Positions 33,388-42,516 of a stretch of 64,000 bases of DNA are shown here, piece after piece. Within the stretch, counting starts at the first letter, position 1, and each line of letters starts with the position of its first letter. Source of the stretch: Comamonas halotolerans (lineage in GTDB: Bacteria > Pseudomonadota > Gammaproteobacteria > Burkholderiales > Burkholderiaceae_C); contig NZ_JASAUZ010000003.1 in NCBI RefSeq assembly GCF_030162935.1, forward strand, positions 48,664 to 112,663. The letters are read 5' to 3'. The notes under the pieces were generated by a model. It was not told the DNA's origin. It saw only the letters and a program-made list of their open reading frames with translations, and made no database searches. A program made the position numbers and the translations under genes.

Positions 33388-36300
33388 ATGAGCACTCCCA
33401 ATCCCTTTGCAGATCCTGCTTTTGGTCTAAGCAAGCAGCCTAAAAATGGCAAAACAGGTAATGGCAACCCGTTTGCAGATCCTGAATTTGGCAAGCAGCC
33501 ATTAGCTCCCAAGCGCTCCCTGAGAGCAGCCCTCAATGACACAGTGATCGAGGCTGCCAATTCGGCTGCCGGCACGGTATCAGCCACTTTTAACTTTGCC
33601 AGCCCTGGCAATGCTGCATCGCAGTGGATTGACAAGAACATCATTGAAGCGGGGGAAGCTGCACAGTCTGATGTAGTCAAGGCCGAGAAAGCACGCTATG
33701 CCCAGGAGATGCAGCAAGCCCAGGGAATGGGTGACGAAGTCTCTGCAACGCTGGGCTATGCAGCACGTAACCCATTGCTTGCGGCGGCACAGGCTGCAGG
33801 CTCTTTTGCTGTTCCAGGGCTGGGCGTGTCTAAAGCCAAAGCGCTGGCAGGTATTGCAGGTCTCGGTGCCAAAGGGGCCAGTCGTGCAGGCCTGGCTGCG
33901 GGTGCCGGTTTAGGCGCGGCTGCAGCTGGTGGTGATGCAGCAGGGACAGCCTATGAATTGTCGCGTGAAGGCGGAGCGACAGATGAGCAGGCGGTTGCTG
34001 CAGCCCGTGGTGCGAGTTTGATTCCAGCAGCTATTGGCGCTGCTGGCGGTCTTGTCGGGGCAGAGCGTTTGGTGGCAGGTGCCAAGGGCTTTGGTGGTGG
34101 CGTTGTCTCTCGTGCACTCAAAACTGGAGCAGTAGAAGGTGTTCAGGAGGCTATCGAAGAAGGTGTGACTCAGTACGAAGGCCAGCGTGCTGCTGTTCCA
34201 TTCAACCCAGACCTTGATCCAAGCAAGGGTGTTGCAGGAGCCGCCACTCTGGGTGGTGTTCTTGGTGGCACAACCGGTGCTGGGACTTCTTTGCTGACTC
34301 GTCAGAATCACAGCGCAGCTCGTAAACCCAGCGAGGATCTGGGGCTCGATCCTGAGAATGGCCCTCTCTCAAAAGTTGCTGCTGCTGCCGTGGATGAAGG
34401 GCGCGCAGCTGCATCTGTTCAAACAGCTCCGGACACGGTCAAAGATGAACTGTCTCTGGTGCCGCCGACGACCTCCGGACAAAGTTCTAACGCGCATCCG
34501 ACACCAGAGCAGCCTATCAATCCTCAAATGGAAGATGCCATTGGTCGTGACATGGAGCAACGCAATGCTCAGCTCTTGGAATCACCACTCCAAGATGCGC
34601 AGACCCCCGAGGTATCTGAGCCAACTGCCGATACATCCTATACCCAAGAACTCCCCTTCACGCCACTACCACTGCAAAACTATGGTGCCTCCACGCCTAT
34701 CGACGATAAACCGCAAACAGATTCGCCGTTGCAGGCGCAAGGCCAAGCGTCAACGCCTGTTACTTCGCAACAAGTAGAGGGAGCAGATGGCGCGCAAGTG
34801 CATCTTGACCAGTCGCAGACTGAAGAAGTACCTGTTACTCAACCCGCAGACAGCGCTGCACATTCGCTAGCGCAGAACGATCCAGAAGCCTCTGCTTTCG
34901 CAGCACAATCTCCCCAGCAAAGTGACGTGCCAGTACAGGCGATGTCCAGCCCACAAGCAAGTGCTGATCAAACGCAATCCAGAGCCTTCAAGGATTGGTA
35001 TGGAGACTGGCAGAATGCTGGGCATGAAGCCTCTCAAGCAGATTCCACTTCCAATGCCGCGCAGGACGCCGCAGCAGGAGCAGTTGACGTTCGACGACTA
35101 CAGGGATCGGGTGATGTGGGGGCGGCTGTTGATAGCCGATATGCAGAAGTTCCTATTGCTGGGGGAACCACGAACCCTGATGGGGCCCAAGGCATTGCGC
35201 CAGAGGATAGAGCGGCACTACGGGTGCACGACGCAGCCCCTGGGAGAGGCGCAGCCAGTGTGGGCAACACGGGAGGAGCGCTGGCACTGCCTGGCGTACA
35301 GCGAGAGGCGGGCTTGGATACGTCTACTGGTGTACGAGCTGCGCATGCAGGTAAGGTGGGGCAGGATGCGACGTTCACAGGGACCAGCGGGCCTACGGGA
35401 CCGGATGGATCGCCTTTACGCATATCTCAACTTACGTTTTCAGGGTCCTCCGGACCTACGGGGGTGGATGGAGCGCCACTTCCCCTCTATCACGGAACGC
35501 GAGAAGACATAACCGCCTTCGACCTGAACCACCCAACTCGCAAGGATCATGGGTGGCTGGGCCAAGGGGTGTACCTGGCGAGTGATCCCGTGACCGCGTC
35601 TGAATATGCCCAGCGCAAGATGGGCAAGCATGGATCCAGCGTCATGCCGGTGTATGCCAATGTGCGCAACCCGTATGTGGCGACGCAGGCGCAAAAGGAT
35701 CGTATCAAGGCTGGTGGTACGGCAGCCAGTCAGGCATTCACTGAGCGCTTGAAGGCCATGGGCCATGATGGCGTGGTGCTAGATTTGGGCGAGGCAGGCA
35801 TTGAGCTGGTGGCCTTTGAGCCGACCCAGATCAAGAGCACCACTGGCAATAACGGCGATTTTGATGGTTTCAATCCTGACATTCGCTACAGCCTAAGTGC
35901 CAAGGTTGTCACCAAGCCTACAGCCATTAATTTGCGTCGCGCCATGGTGCAACGCACAGTCAACAGCCTTAGCAAAGCCTGGGCTCAAGCACCTAGCATC
36001 ATCATCGTTGACAGCATGCAGGATGCTCAAGTTCCTGAGTCAGTGCGTGCAGCTGATGCGCTTCAGCGTTCACAAGGTGCCCAAGGAGAGCCAGAGGGTT
36101 TCTGGCATGAGGGCAAGGTGTACTTGGTTGCTAATGCTCTCTCAAGTTCTGCTGATGCTGCCCGCGTGCTGTATCACGAGGTGCTGGGCCATCATGGTCT
36201 AAAAGGTTCCTTCGGGCCTGATTTGGACAAGGTGCTGGTTCAAGTAGCCAAGATGCGTCCAAAAGACCTGGAGGCTAAGGCCCTGGGATATGGGCTTGAT

Positions 36301-39300
36301 CTGAACAATCCAGATCATGTTACCTACGCAGCAGAAGAGGTGCTTGCTGAAATGGCTCAGACACGCCCTGATATTGGGTTTGTACAGCGTGCCATCGCAG
36401 CGATAAGAAACTTTTTGCGCACTCATGTGCCAGGCTTTAGCACGCTGGAATTGACTGATGCTGACATCGTGCAAGGGTACTTGTTGCCTGCACGGAGGTG
36501 GGTGGAGAAGGGCGTTTTACAGGGTGGCAAGACAGTCCATAACCCGCCTGAGCATCCCAAGCCAGCGATGAGCCTGAGTCCAATGAAGTCAGTGGAGGCA
36601 AACATTGCTCGTGGTATGGAGTCGTTAGCCAAGGCGGTCACTGATAAAACTACAGTGCATAGAGCTATGCACCGCAACGGTCTGGGTTGGGTTGATTTTG
36701 TTTGGGGGAGTGAAGGGCAAATCAAACCCAGTGGCAGAACCAAAGGAGCGATGGGTATTGCGCACATCCTTGAGGCTCGACAGCGCAAGGACAGGCTTTC
36801 GGAGCAAGAGGCAATCCGATACCTGGGGGATGTCGTGAAGGCGGTGGCGCAAGGAGGTGAGTTCGACCGCAAGGAGGTGGCTCAGTCAACCCGTGTTGGT
36901 GTAGCGCACGAAAACACGATTGTTTGGCTCACCCAGAATAAAGGCTCCAACGCTTGGATAGTGACTGGATATGAAAAAACCCCCAGTGATGCAGTCGCGG
37001 GGAGAGCCACTACTACATCTACGCATGCTTCAGCTTCGCTTACCCGCAAAAGCATGGAGGGGGTCGAATCCATTGTGAGTGATGCTGATGTTTTAGGCAA
37101 CACCTTGTTCAGCCGTTCGCACACCGGTGGCGCTATCCGCTCCAGCATGGGCACGCTGACGCCCGCCCAAGAGGCGGCATGGAAGAATGTGGCCGGCCTG
37201 GAAAAGGTGCCAAGTCTGCGAGAGCGCTGGGATGCACTAAAGGCCAACTTGGGGCTGCGCATGAAGCAAGCCATGGTGGATCAGTTTGCACCCATTGCAG
37301 AGCTGGATCAGCATGCGTACATGATGGCACGCATGTCCAAGGGCAGTGACGGAACCTTGGAAGCTGCGTTGCTGTACGGCAAGCCTTTCCTGCGTGATGG
37401 TGTGCCGGATGTGGATATTAAGGATGGCGGCTTTGCCAATGTGCTGGCCAGCCTGAAGGGAGAGGATTACCGCTTCCTGACGTGGGTGGCTGCGCATCGT
37501 GCGGAGCTATTGAAGTCGCAAGACCGCGAGAATCTGTTCTCAGGCGGTGACATCAGCGACCTCAAGACTCTCAATGATGGCTTGATGGAAGATGGCAGCA
37601 GCCGCAAGGAGGCTTATGCCAAGGCGCTGATGCAGCTCAACAGCTTCAATGAGAGCGTGCTGCGCATGGCCAAGGAGTCGGGATTGATTGACCAGGACGC
37701 CTATGACTTGATGCGCGATCAGCCTTATGTGCCTTTTTATCGCTTGATGGAAGAGGAGGGCGGGCTGCAAGGGCCTAGCTTCTCCAAAGGGTTGACCAAC
37801 CAAGAGGCATGGAAAAGGCTCAGTGGTGGTACCGAACAGCTTAACGCTGACCTCCTGCAGAACTTGCTTTTGAACTGGGGCAATCTGTATGCGGCTTCAG
37901 CGCGCAACCGCGCAGCGCTGGCAACTATGGACGCAGCCGAGAAAATGGCCGTGGCCTATAAAGTGTCTAGCGATACCCAGGGTGCGGCCAAAGTGATGCG
38001 TGAGGGGGTAACAGAGTACTGGATGGTGGAGGATCCTTATCTTATGGAGGCCATCAGCGCATTGCACTATCAGGCAAGTCCCTTGATGAAACCTCTGGCC
38101 AAGGCCAAGCAGTTGCTCACACTGGGTGTGACGGTGAACCCAACATTCAAGATTCGCAATCTGATTCGAGATGTGGTGTCATCGATGGCCATTGCGGATC
38201 TAGGCTTCAATCCTGCAGCCAATGTTGCGAAGGGCTGGAAACTGACAGCCAGCGATAGTCAGATCTATGCTTCCATGCTTGCCTCGGGTGGAGTGATCAA
38301 GTTTGGCACGCAGGAGCAAACAGACCGTGCGCGCAAACAGGCAGCAAAACTCTCCGGAGTGATGCTGGACCAGAGTGGTGCCCAAAAGCTCTGGCGCCAA
38401 ATGCGCGAGCTCTACGATGTATACGCAGAGTTTGGTGACCGTGCCGAAAACGTCAACCGTGCAGCACTGTATGACCGTCTGATTGCCAAAGGACACAGCC
38501 ACGCAGAAGCTTCTTTCATGGCCCGCGATCTGATGGACTTCTCTATGGGAGGCAGCGCACCGGTGGTGCGCTTTCTGACGCAGTCAGTACCTTTTCTCAA
38601 CGCCCGCTTGCAAGGACTGTACAAACTTGGACGCGCTGCCAATGATGATCCCCGGCGATTTGCGACCGTGGCTCTGGCTGTGAGCATGGCATCGCTTGGT
38701 TTGCTGGCTGCCTATGCTGATGACGAGGATTGGAAGCGTCGCGAAGATTGGGACCGTGACAGCTATTGGTGGTTCAAGATTGGGGAGACGGCTTATCGCA
38801 TTCCCAAGCCGTTCGAGGTGGGCGCCATTGGTACGCTGGCTGAGCGTACGGCGGAAGCTATGTTCAGCGAGGAAATGGGTAGTCAGCGTTACATGGAGCG
38901 CATTGCGCATATGGTTAGCCAGACATTTGCTCTGGATCCCATTCCTCAGGCGGTCAAGCCCCTGCTCGATATCTATGCCAACAAGGATAGCTTCACTGGT
39001 CGTGCCATCGAGAGTCTGGCTGATCAGCGGCTGCGTCCAAAAGATCGCTTAAATGAACGAACTTCTGAAGTTGCCCGCCTGCTGGGGCAGCTGGGTCTGC
39101 CAGATCCAGCACAGCTGGTGAAGGGGGAGTACACGGAGCTAAGCCCCAAGCAGATAGATCATCTTCTGCGTGGGTACTTTTCCTGGATAGCAACTGCCGC
39201 AACGACAGTGTCGGATTACCCGTTGCGCATGGCTGCGGACCGGGGCGTACGGCCTGAGATGCGTCTGAAAGATATGTTCCTGGCAGGCAATTTTGTGGAG

Positions 39301-39636
39301 AGTTTGCCCACAGGAAGCAGTCGATATGTCAAAGCGTTGTATGAGCAGTCACGGCAGGTGGAGCAGGCGTATGCATCTTATAGAGATGCGCTGGCTTCAG
39401 GTAATTCTCGTAAGGCGACTGAGGTCATGGAGAGCGACGGAGACTGGATCAGACGCCGAGCCTCAGTTGTACAAGCTACCAAACAGCTGTCTCAATGGAA
39501 CGCCTTGGCCAAGCGTATCGAGGCTGACAACAATTTGGATGCAGTACAAAAACGCAAGCAATTGACCGCCATTGAACAGCGTAGGCATGAGATTGCTCAG
39601 CTTGCAGTGAGCAGGGTGGCAATTTCAGGTGGATGA
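33388..39636 (+). CDS. Giant polyvalent ejection/internal virion protein (2082 aa)
   Basis: Several domains are visible. Residues about 100-310 are Gly/Ala-rich hydrophobic segments. A linker rich in Gln/Thr/Pro follows to about 690, with two GPTG.DG repeats. An ADP-ribosyltransferase-like region starts near 697 (LYHGTRED...GQGVYLASD). A metallopeptidase-like motif YHEVLGHHG lies near 930. A PBECR-type nuclease-like region lies around 1085-1200 (WVDFVWGSEGQ...MGIAHILEAR). An LPD38-like region covers about 1290-1700 and a membrane-like segment lies near 1765. Such proteins enter the cell with the DNA. The enzyme activities are inferred from motifs only. Confidence 0.85.
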   Translation: MSTPNPFADPAFGLSKQPKNGKTGNGNPFADPEFGKQPLAPKRSLRAALNDTVIEAANSAAGTVSATFNFASPGNAASQWIDKNIIEAGEAAQSDVVKAEKARYAQEMQQAQGMGDEVSATLGYAARNPLLAAAQAAGSFAVPGLGVSKAKALAGIAGLGAKGASRAGLAAGAGLGAAAAGGDAAGTAYELSREGGATDEQAVAAARGASLIPAAIGAAGGLVGAERLVAGAKGFGGGVVSRALKTGAVEGVQEAIEEGVTQYEGQRAAVPFNPDLDPSKGVAGAATLGGVLGGTTGAGTSLLTRQNHSAARKPSEDLGLDPENGPLSKVAAAAVDEGRAAASVQTAPDTVKDELSLVPPTTSGQSSNAHPTPEQPINPQMEDAIGRDMEQRNAQLLESPLQDAQTPEVSEPTADTSYTQELPFTPLPLQNYGASTPIDDKPQTDSPLQAQGQASTPVTSQQVEGADGAQVHLDQSQTEEVPVTQPADSAAHSLAQNDPEASAFAAQSPQQSDVPVQAMSSPQASADQTQSRAFKDWYGDWQNAGHEASQADSTSNAAQDAAAGAVDVRRLQGSGDVGAAVDSRYAEVPIAGGTTNPDGAQGIAPEDRAALRVHDAAPGRGAASVGNTGGALALPGVQREAGLDTSTGVRAAHAGKVGQDATFTGTSGPTGPDGSPLRISQLTFSGSSGPTGVDGAPLPLYHGTREDITAFDLNHPTRKDHGWLGQGVYLASDPVTASEYAQRKMGKHGSSVMPVYANVRNPYVATQAQKDRIKAGGTAASQAFTERLKAMGHDGVVLDLGEAGIELVAFEPTQIKSTTGNNGDFDGFNPDIRYSLSAKVVTKPTAINLRRAMVQRTVNSLSKAWAQAPSIIIVDSMQDAQVPESVRAADALQRSQGAQGEPEGFWHEGKVYLVANALSSSADAARVLYHEVLGHHGLKGSFGPDLDKVLVQVAKMRPKDLEAKALGYGLDLNNPDHVTYAAEEVLAEMAQTRPDIGFVQRAIAAIRNFLRTHVPGFSTLELTDADIVQGYLLPARRWVEKGVLQGGKTVHNPPEHPKPAMSLSPMKSVEANIARGMESLAKAVTDKTTVHRAMHRNGLGWVDFVWGSEGQIKPSGRTKGAMGIAHILEARQRKDRLSEQEAIRYLGDVVKAVAQGGEFDRKEVAQSTRVGVAHENTIVWLTQNKGSNAWIVTGYEKTPSDAVAGRATTTSTHASASLTRKSMEGVESIVSDADVLGNTLFSRSHTGGAIRSSMGTLTPAQEAAWKNVAGLEKVPSLRERWDALKANLGLRMKQAMVDQFAPIAELDQHAYMMARMSKGSDGTLEAALLYGKPFLRDGVPDVDIKDGGFANVLASLKGEDYRFLTWVAAHRAELLKSQDRENLFSGGDISDLKTLNDGLMEDGSSRKEAYAKALMQLNSFNESVLRMAKESGLIDQDAYDLMRDQPYVPFYRLMEEEGGLQGPSFSKGLTNQEAWKRLSGGTEQLNADLLQNLLLNWGNLYAASARNRAALATMDAAEKMAVAYKVSSDTQGAAKVMREGVTEYWMVEDPYLMEAISALHYQASPLMKPLAKAKQLLTLGVTVNPTFKIRNLIRDVVSSMAIADLGFNPAANVAKGWKLTASDSQIYASMLASGGVIKFGTQEQTDRARKQAAKLSGVMLDQSGAQKLWRQMRELYDVYAEFGDRAENVNRAALYDRLIAKGHSHAEASFMARDLMDFSMGGSAPVVRFLTQSVPFLNARLQGLYKLGRAANDDPRRFATVALAVSMASLGLLAAYADDEDWKRREDWDRDSYWWFKIGETAYRIPKPFEVGAIGTLAERTAEAMFSEEMGSQRYMERIAHMVSQTFALDPIPQAVKPLLDIYANKDSFTGRAIESLADQRLRPKDRLNERTSEVARLLGQLGLPDPAQLVKGEYTELSPKQIDHLLRGYFSWIATAATTVSDYPLRMAADRGVRPEMRLKDMFLAGNFVESLPTGSSRYVKALYEQSRQVEQAYASYRDALASGNSRKATEVMESDGDWIRRRASVVQATKQLSQWNALAKRIEADNNLDAVQKRKQLTAIEQRRHEIAQLAVSRVAISGG

Positions 39637-39772
39637 TGGGAGGCGACCTGACCAGTGCATTGCAGATTCATAGCCACACCAATTCGACAGCCGTTGCGGG
39701 AGTTAGAAGTGCAGCAGTGAGTTGTAAATCCGCATCAACGCTTTGCTACGATCTTCCGAAAGGAGGGTAGAC

Positions 39773-40282
39773 ATGATTGATCGGGTTCCCGTTCCAACAG
39801 ATAACATTTACAAGTTCTACGCGTTATTTTCTCTGGTGGTGCTGATATTTTGTGGTTGGGCATCTTTTTCTAAACATGAGGCGACCAATGCGATTGTCTT
39901 CATAAACTACCCTCAAATTGAAGAGCTTAAAGCGGTGGAAAAACCAACACCCTTCCAGGTCGCCAAACTTGCAGCTCTTGAACTGCAAACAGAATTAGCT
40001 GTTAAAGACAGAAATTTTTTCAACAAGCTGTTTGGTGGTTGCATGGCAGTTGCTTTAGTTGTTATGTTCTATGGCTTTAAGAAGTGGCATTGTGAAATTC
40101 AGCCCAGAGCAGATGCAACTAACAAAGCACAACTAGAAATATTGCAGCTACAGATCGAAAAGCTTAAGCTTGAGAATCAACAGCTTTCACAATCCTTGCT
40201 GCCTGCACAAGCGCAGACCAAGGAACAGCGAAACGATCAATCCAGTATTTTGATTCGCTTGATTCGCTTGCTTGCTTCGTGA
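39773..40282 (+). CDS. Two-span membrane protein with coiled coil (169 aa)
   Basis: A perfect AAAGGAGG ribosome site precedes MIDRVPVPTDN. Hydrophobic segments lie near 14-32 (ALFSLVVLIFCGW) and 92-110 (GCMAVALVVMFYGF). A coiled coil covers about 125-150. It ends 17 bases before the first repeat of array 2. Might be a superinfection-exclusion protein by topology; not recognised. Confidence 0.65.
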   Translation: MIDRVPVPTDNIYKFYALFSLVVLIFCGWASFSKHEATNAIVFINYPQIEELKAVEKPTPFQVAKLAALELQTELAVKDRNFFNKLFGGCMAVALVVMFYGFKKWHCEIQPRADATNKAQLEILQLQIEKLKLENQQLSQSLLPAQAQTKEQRNDQSSILIRLIRLLAS

Positions 40283-40299
40283 AATCCCAGCCGCGCTGC

Positions 40300-40867
40300 G
40301 TTCGCTGCCGTATAGGCAGCTCAGAAAACAAGGAGGGCTGCGTAAGCCTCGAGCGAAGTGTTCGCTGCCGTATAGGCAGCTCAGAAAGTTTTGGAGCGGT
40401 TATCCCCAGGAGCTGGTGAGTTCGCTGCCGTATAGGCAGCTCAGAAAACTTGAAGAAGGTTGCAGGCTGGGAAAGCGGGGTTCGCTGCCGTATAGGCAGC
40501 TCAGAAAGGGTAACGTAGCAGAGCCGGTCGCAGCTGACGGTTCACTGCCGTATAGGCAGCTCAGAAAATCTGCGCTTCAACCGTGTCAACGTCCGAGACG
40601 TTCGCTGCCGTATAGGCAGCTCAGAAAAATCGGCTCATACATGCAGTCGCTAGCCCCATGTTCGCTGCCGTATAGGCAGCTCAGAAAACATCGCTGATAG
40701 AGCTGCGCCGAATACAGGGGTTCGCTGCCGTATAGGCAGCACAGAAAATATCGGACTGGTAGTGCAAGGTGAAGGCGGAGTTTGCTGCCGTATAGGCAGC
40801 TCAGAAAAAAGACCAGCAAGCGATGCATCAAGGCGTCACGTTCACTGCCGTATAGGCAGCTCAGAAA
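40300..40867 (+). CRISPR. Type I-F CRISPR array 2 (10 repeats, 9 spacers)
   Basis: Repeats start every 60 bases from 40300 to 40840; all nine spacers are exactly 32 nt. The repeat is the same 28-mer as in array 1, with single changes at 40540, 40720, 40780 and 40840. The distal end is not degenerate. Spacers 1 and 2 (40328-40359, 40388-40419) match spacers 4 and 5 of array 1 in the same order, each with one base changed. The array is co-directional with the late genes and ends at a terminator (40891). No cas genes are seen. Confidence 0.95.
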
Positions 40868-40890
40868 TCACACGCACACCATGCAAACAA

Positions 40891-40914
40891 CAAAGCCCTC
40901 TGGCGAGGGCTTTG
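40891..40914. terminator. Bidirectional terminator between array 2 and the XRE gene
   Basis: CAAAGCCCTC/GAGGGCTTTG perfect arms; a shared end for the array transcript and for the convergent regulator gene. Confidence 0.8.
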
Positions 40915-40926
40915 TAAGTAAGTCAG

Positions 40927-41430
40927 TTATGACTTAGGTGATGGGCTTTTTTTTTGAGAGCTGGATGTATCTGTGTCAACTGGGCGAAGCAACGAATCCA
41001 ATTTGCGACCACTGACCGCAATGACTTGCTGCAGATATTGTTCCGCATCAGCCGAGAATTGTTGCCGAAACTTCTCGTCAGCTTGAGCGAGCCTACTTGC
41101 ACCAAGAAGCATCAAGTACTTGAGGATCATGTGCACAGGGACGTTTATCTCTGTTGAGATTTTAAGAGCCTCTTTGTATTTATCGTCAGGAATTTCAAGC
41201 TCGATGGCATGCACTGCGTCTCGCTCGTAAGTGTCGTCACCTTTGAGCCATTCGTGATTGACAGCCAGAGCCTTAGCCAACTTCATGAGAACCGGAGGCC
41301 GAGGAGTGCTTTTGCCACTTTCGTAGCGCGAAAGCTGAACTGTGGAAATTCCAGTTATTTCAGATAGCTCTCGCTGGGTTATGCCTGCGTCAGAGCGTGC
41401 GTGAAGAAGTCGGGAGGCGAACTCAATCAT
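40927..41430 (-). CDS. XRE-family regulator of the immI-like island (167 aa)
   Basis: An N-terminal helix-turn-helix is clear (RSDAGITQRELSEITGISTVQLSRYESGKSTP). The middle part IELEIPDDKYKEALKISTEINVPVHMILKYLML may oligomerise. It diverges from the Arc-like gene, in the place of Mnt in P22 immI. It probably represses the BRO/Ant antirepressors in the lysogen (inference). Confidence 0.8.
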   Translation of the reverse strand: MIEFASRLLHARSDAGITQRELSEITGISTVQLSRYESGKSTPRPPVLMKLAKALAVNHEWLKGDDTYERDAVHAIELEIPDDKYKEALKISTEINVPVHMILKYLMLLGASRLAQADEKFRQQFSADAEQYLQQVIAVSGRKLDSLLRPVDTDTSSSQKKSPSPKS

Positions 41431-41519
41431 TGAATGATCTTTAAATTTATAAAATGATTTGCAAGTTTAAGAAATGATGGTAAAGTTAAGTTGTTATCGT
41501 TACTTAACAAAGGATGTCA

Positions 41520-41711
41520 ATGATTAAATATCCCCATTCTACAGTTCTAGGATCGAAGCGGCGCACACAGGTTGGCTTGGAGCTGCCGGTGGAAATTGAG
41601 GAGTTTTTGCGACAACGAGCACAGAGTGAGTTCAGGTCGTTTTCGAAAGAGATTGCAATGCGCCTTATACGCAGCGTGGAGCAGGAGGCACAGCATGGAA
41701 AGCTGGCCTAA
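41520..41711 (+). CDS. arc: Arc-family ribbon-helix-helix repressor (63 aa)
   Basis: TQVGLELPVEIEEFLRQRAQSEFRSFSKEIAMRLIRSVEQE is the Arc/Mnt fold. Start at MIKYPHST fits the AAAGG spacing better than an ATG six bases upstream. It overlaps the antirepressor gene by 17 bases, as arc-ant in P22 are adjacent. Confidence 0.8.
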   Translation: MIKYPHSTVLGSKRRTQVGLELPVEIEEFLRQRAQSEFRSFSKEIAMRLIRSVEQEAQHGKLA

Positions 41712-42504
41712 AAAAGGAAACGCCCCTGGAGGTAGGAGTCCAGAGGCGTTGAGTGAAGTGTCCCAATACGCAAAGAAAGGAACAATCGTGAGTAATTCTA
41801 TCGCGAAAGTACAGAAAAGTACCACCATTTCTCCTGATCCAAACAAGCTGGCTTTCAACAGCGTCTCGTTCGACGTTGTGATGCGAGATGGTAGGCAGTG
41901 CTTGAAGGCAGTAGAGATTGGACGGGCCCTTGGGTATTCCGACGAAAAGGCAATTCAGCGCATCTATGCTCGCCATGCAGATGAGTTCACTCAGGAACTG
42001 ACAGGGGTGGTCAAGTTGACCACCCCTTCCGGAAAGCAGGAATCACGTGTTTTCTCCCTGCGTGGTGCCCACCTGCTTGCAATGTTTGCCCGCACCAAGA
42101 TTGCCAAGGACTTCCGCAAGTGGGTGCTTGATGTGCTTGACCGAGAGGTTGAGCGACAAGCGCAGAAGCAGACTCCGGTCATGAGCCTGACGGATTGTGG
42201 CGACAAAGCACAGGTTGGCAAATTCCTGATTGCTATGCGCAAAGGAGCAGTTCAGCACCTTGCCCAGATCGAAAAGCAAATGGTGGCCTGGGAGATCGTG
42301 GACGAACGGATGGAGAAGGGCATGCCAGCAGAGCAAGCGGCGGAGATAGGTGCTCGAATTGAGAGGCTGGGAAAGTTGTTCCATCCGTTCAGCGAACAGT
42401 TTACGGATGTGCTGGGTATTAGCCGAGCATTGCGTGGCTTAGACCCACGGATGGGGGCGAGCAGGGCTGGCTGGGTTGAAGTGCTGCCAAAGATCACTGC
42501 ATAA
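41695..42504 (+). CDS. BRO-N/Ant-type antirepressor 1 (269 aa)
   Basis: Strong GCAGGAGG ribosome site before MESWPKKGNAPGG. The BRO-N domain runs about 50-155 (FNSVSFDVVMRDGRQCLKAVEIGRALGY, SLRGAHLLAMFARTKIAKDFRKWVLDVL). An inner GTG start at SNSIAKVQ is possible. Phage antirepressors of this type bind repressors and allow lytic growth. Confidence 0.8.
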   Translation: MESWPKKGNAPGGRSPEALSEVSQYAKKGTIVSNSIAKVQKSTTISPDPNKLAFNSVSFDVVMRDGRQCLKAVEIGRALGYSDEKAIQRIYARHADEFTQELTGVVKLTTPSGKQESRVFSLRGAHLLAMFARTKIAKDFRKWVLDVLDREVERQAQKQTPVMSLTDCGDKAQVGKFLIAMRKGAVQHLAQIEKQMVAWEIVDERMEKGMPAEQAAEIGARIERLGKLFHPFSEQFTDVLGISRALRGLDPRMGASRAGWVEVLPKITA

Positions 42505-42516
42505 CAAGGGTCATTC

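Noticed and set aside
34922..35512. 196-codon alternative frame inside the giant ejection protein gene
   Set aside because: It looks protein-like, but the main frame continues through it and no ribosome site is seen. Overprinting would need conservation evidence.
40586..40831. Minus-strand frame with FLSCLYGSE repeats
   Set aside because: Antisense of CRISPR array 2 repeats, not a gene.
30996..40867. Spacers that target this prophage itself
   Set aside because: I found no convincing match of any spacer elsewhere in the window by eye; a computed search would be decisive.
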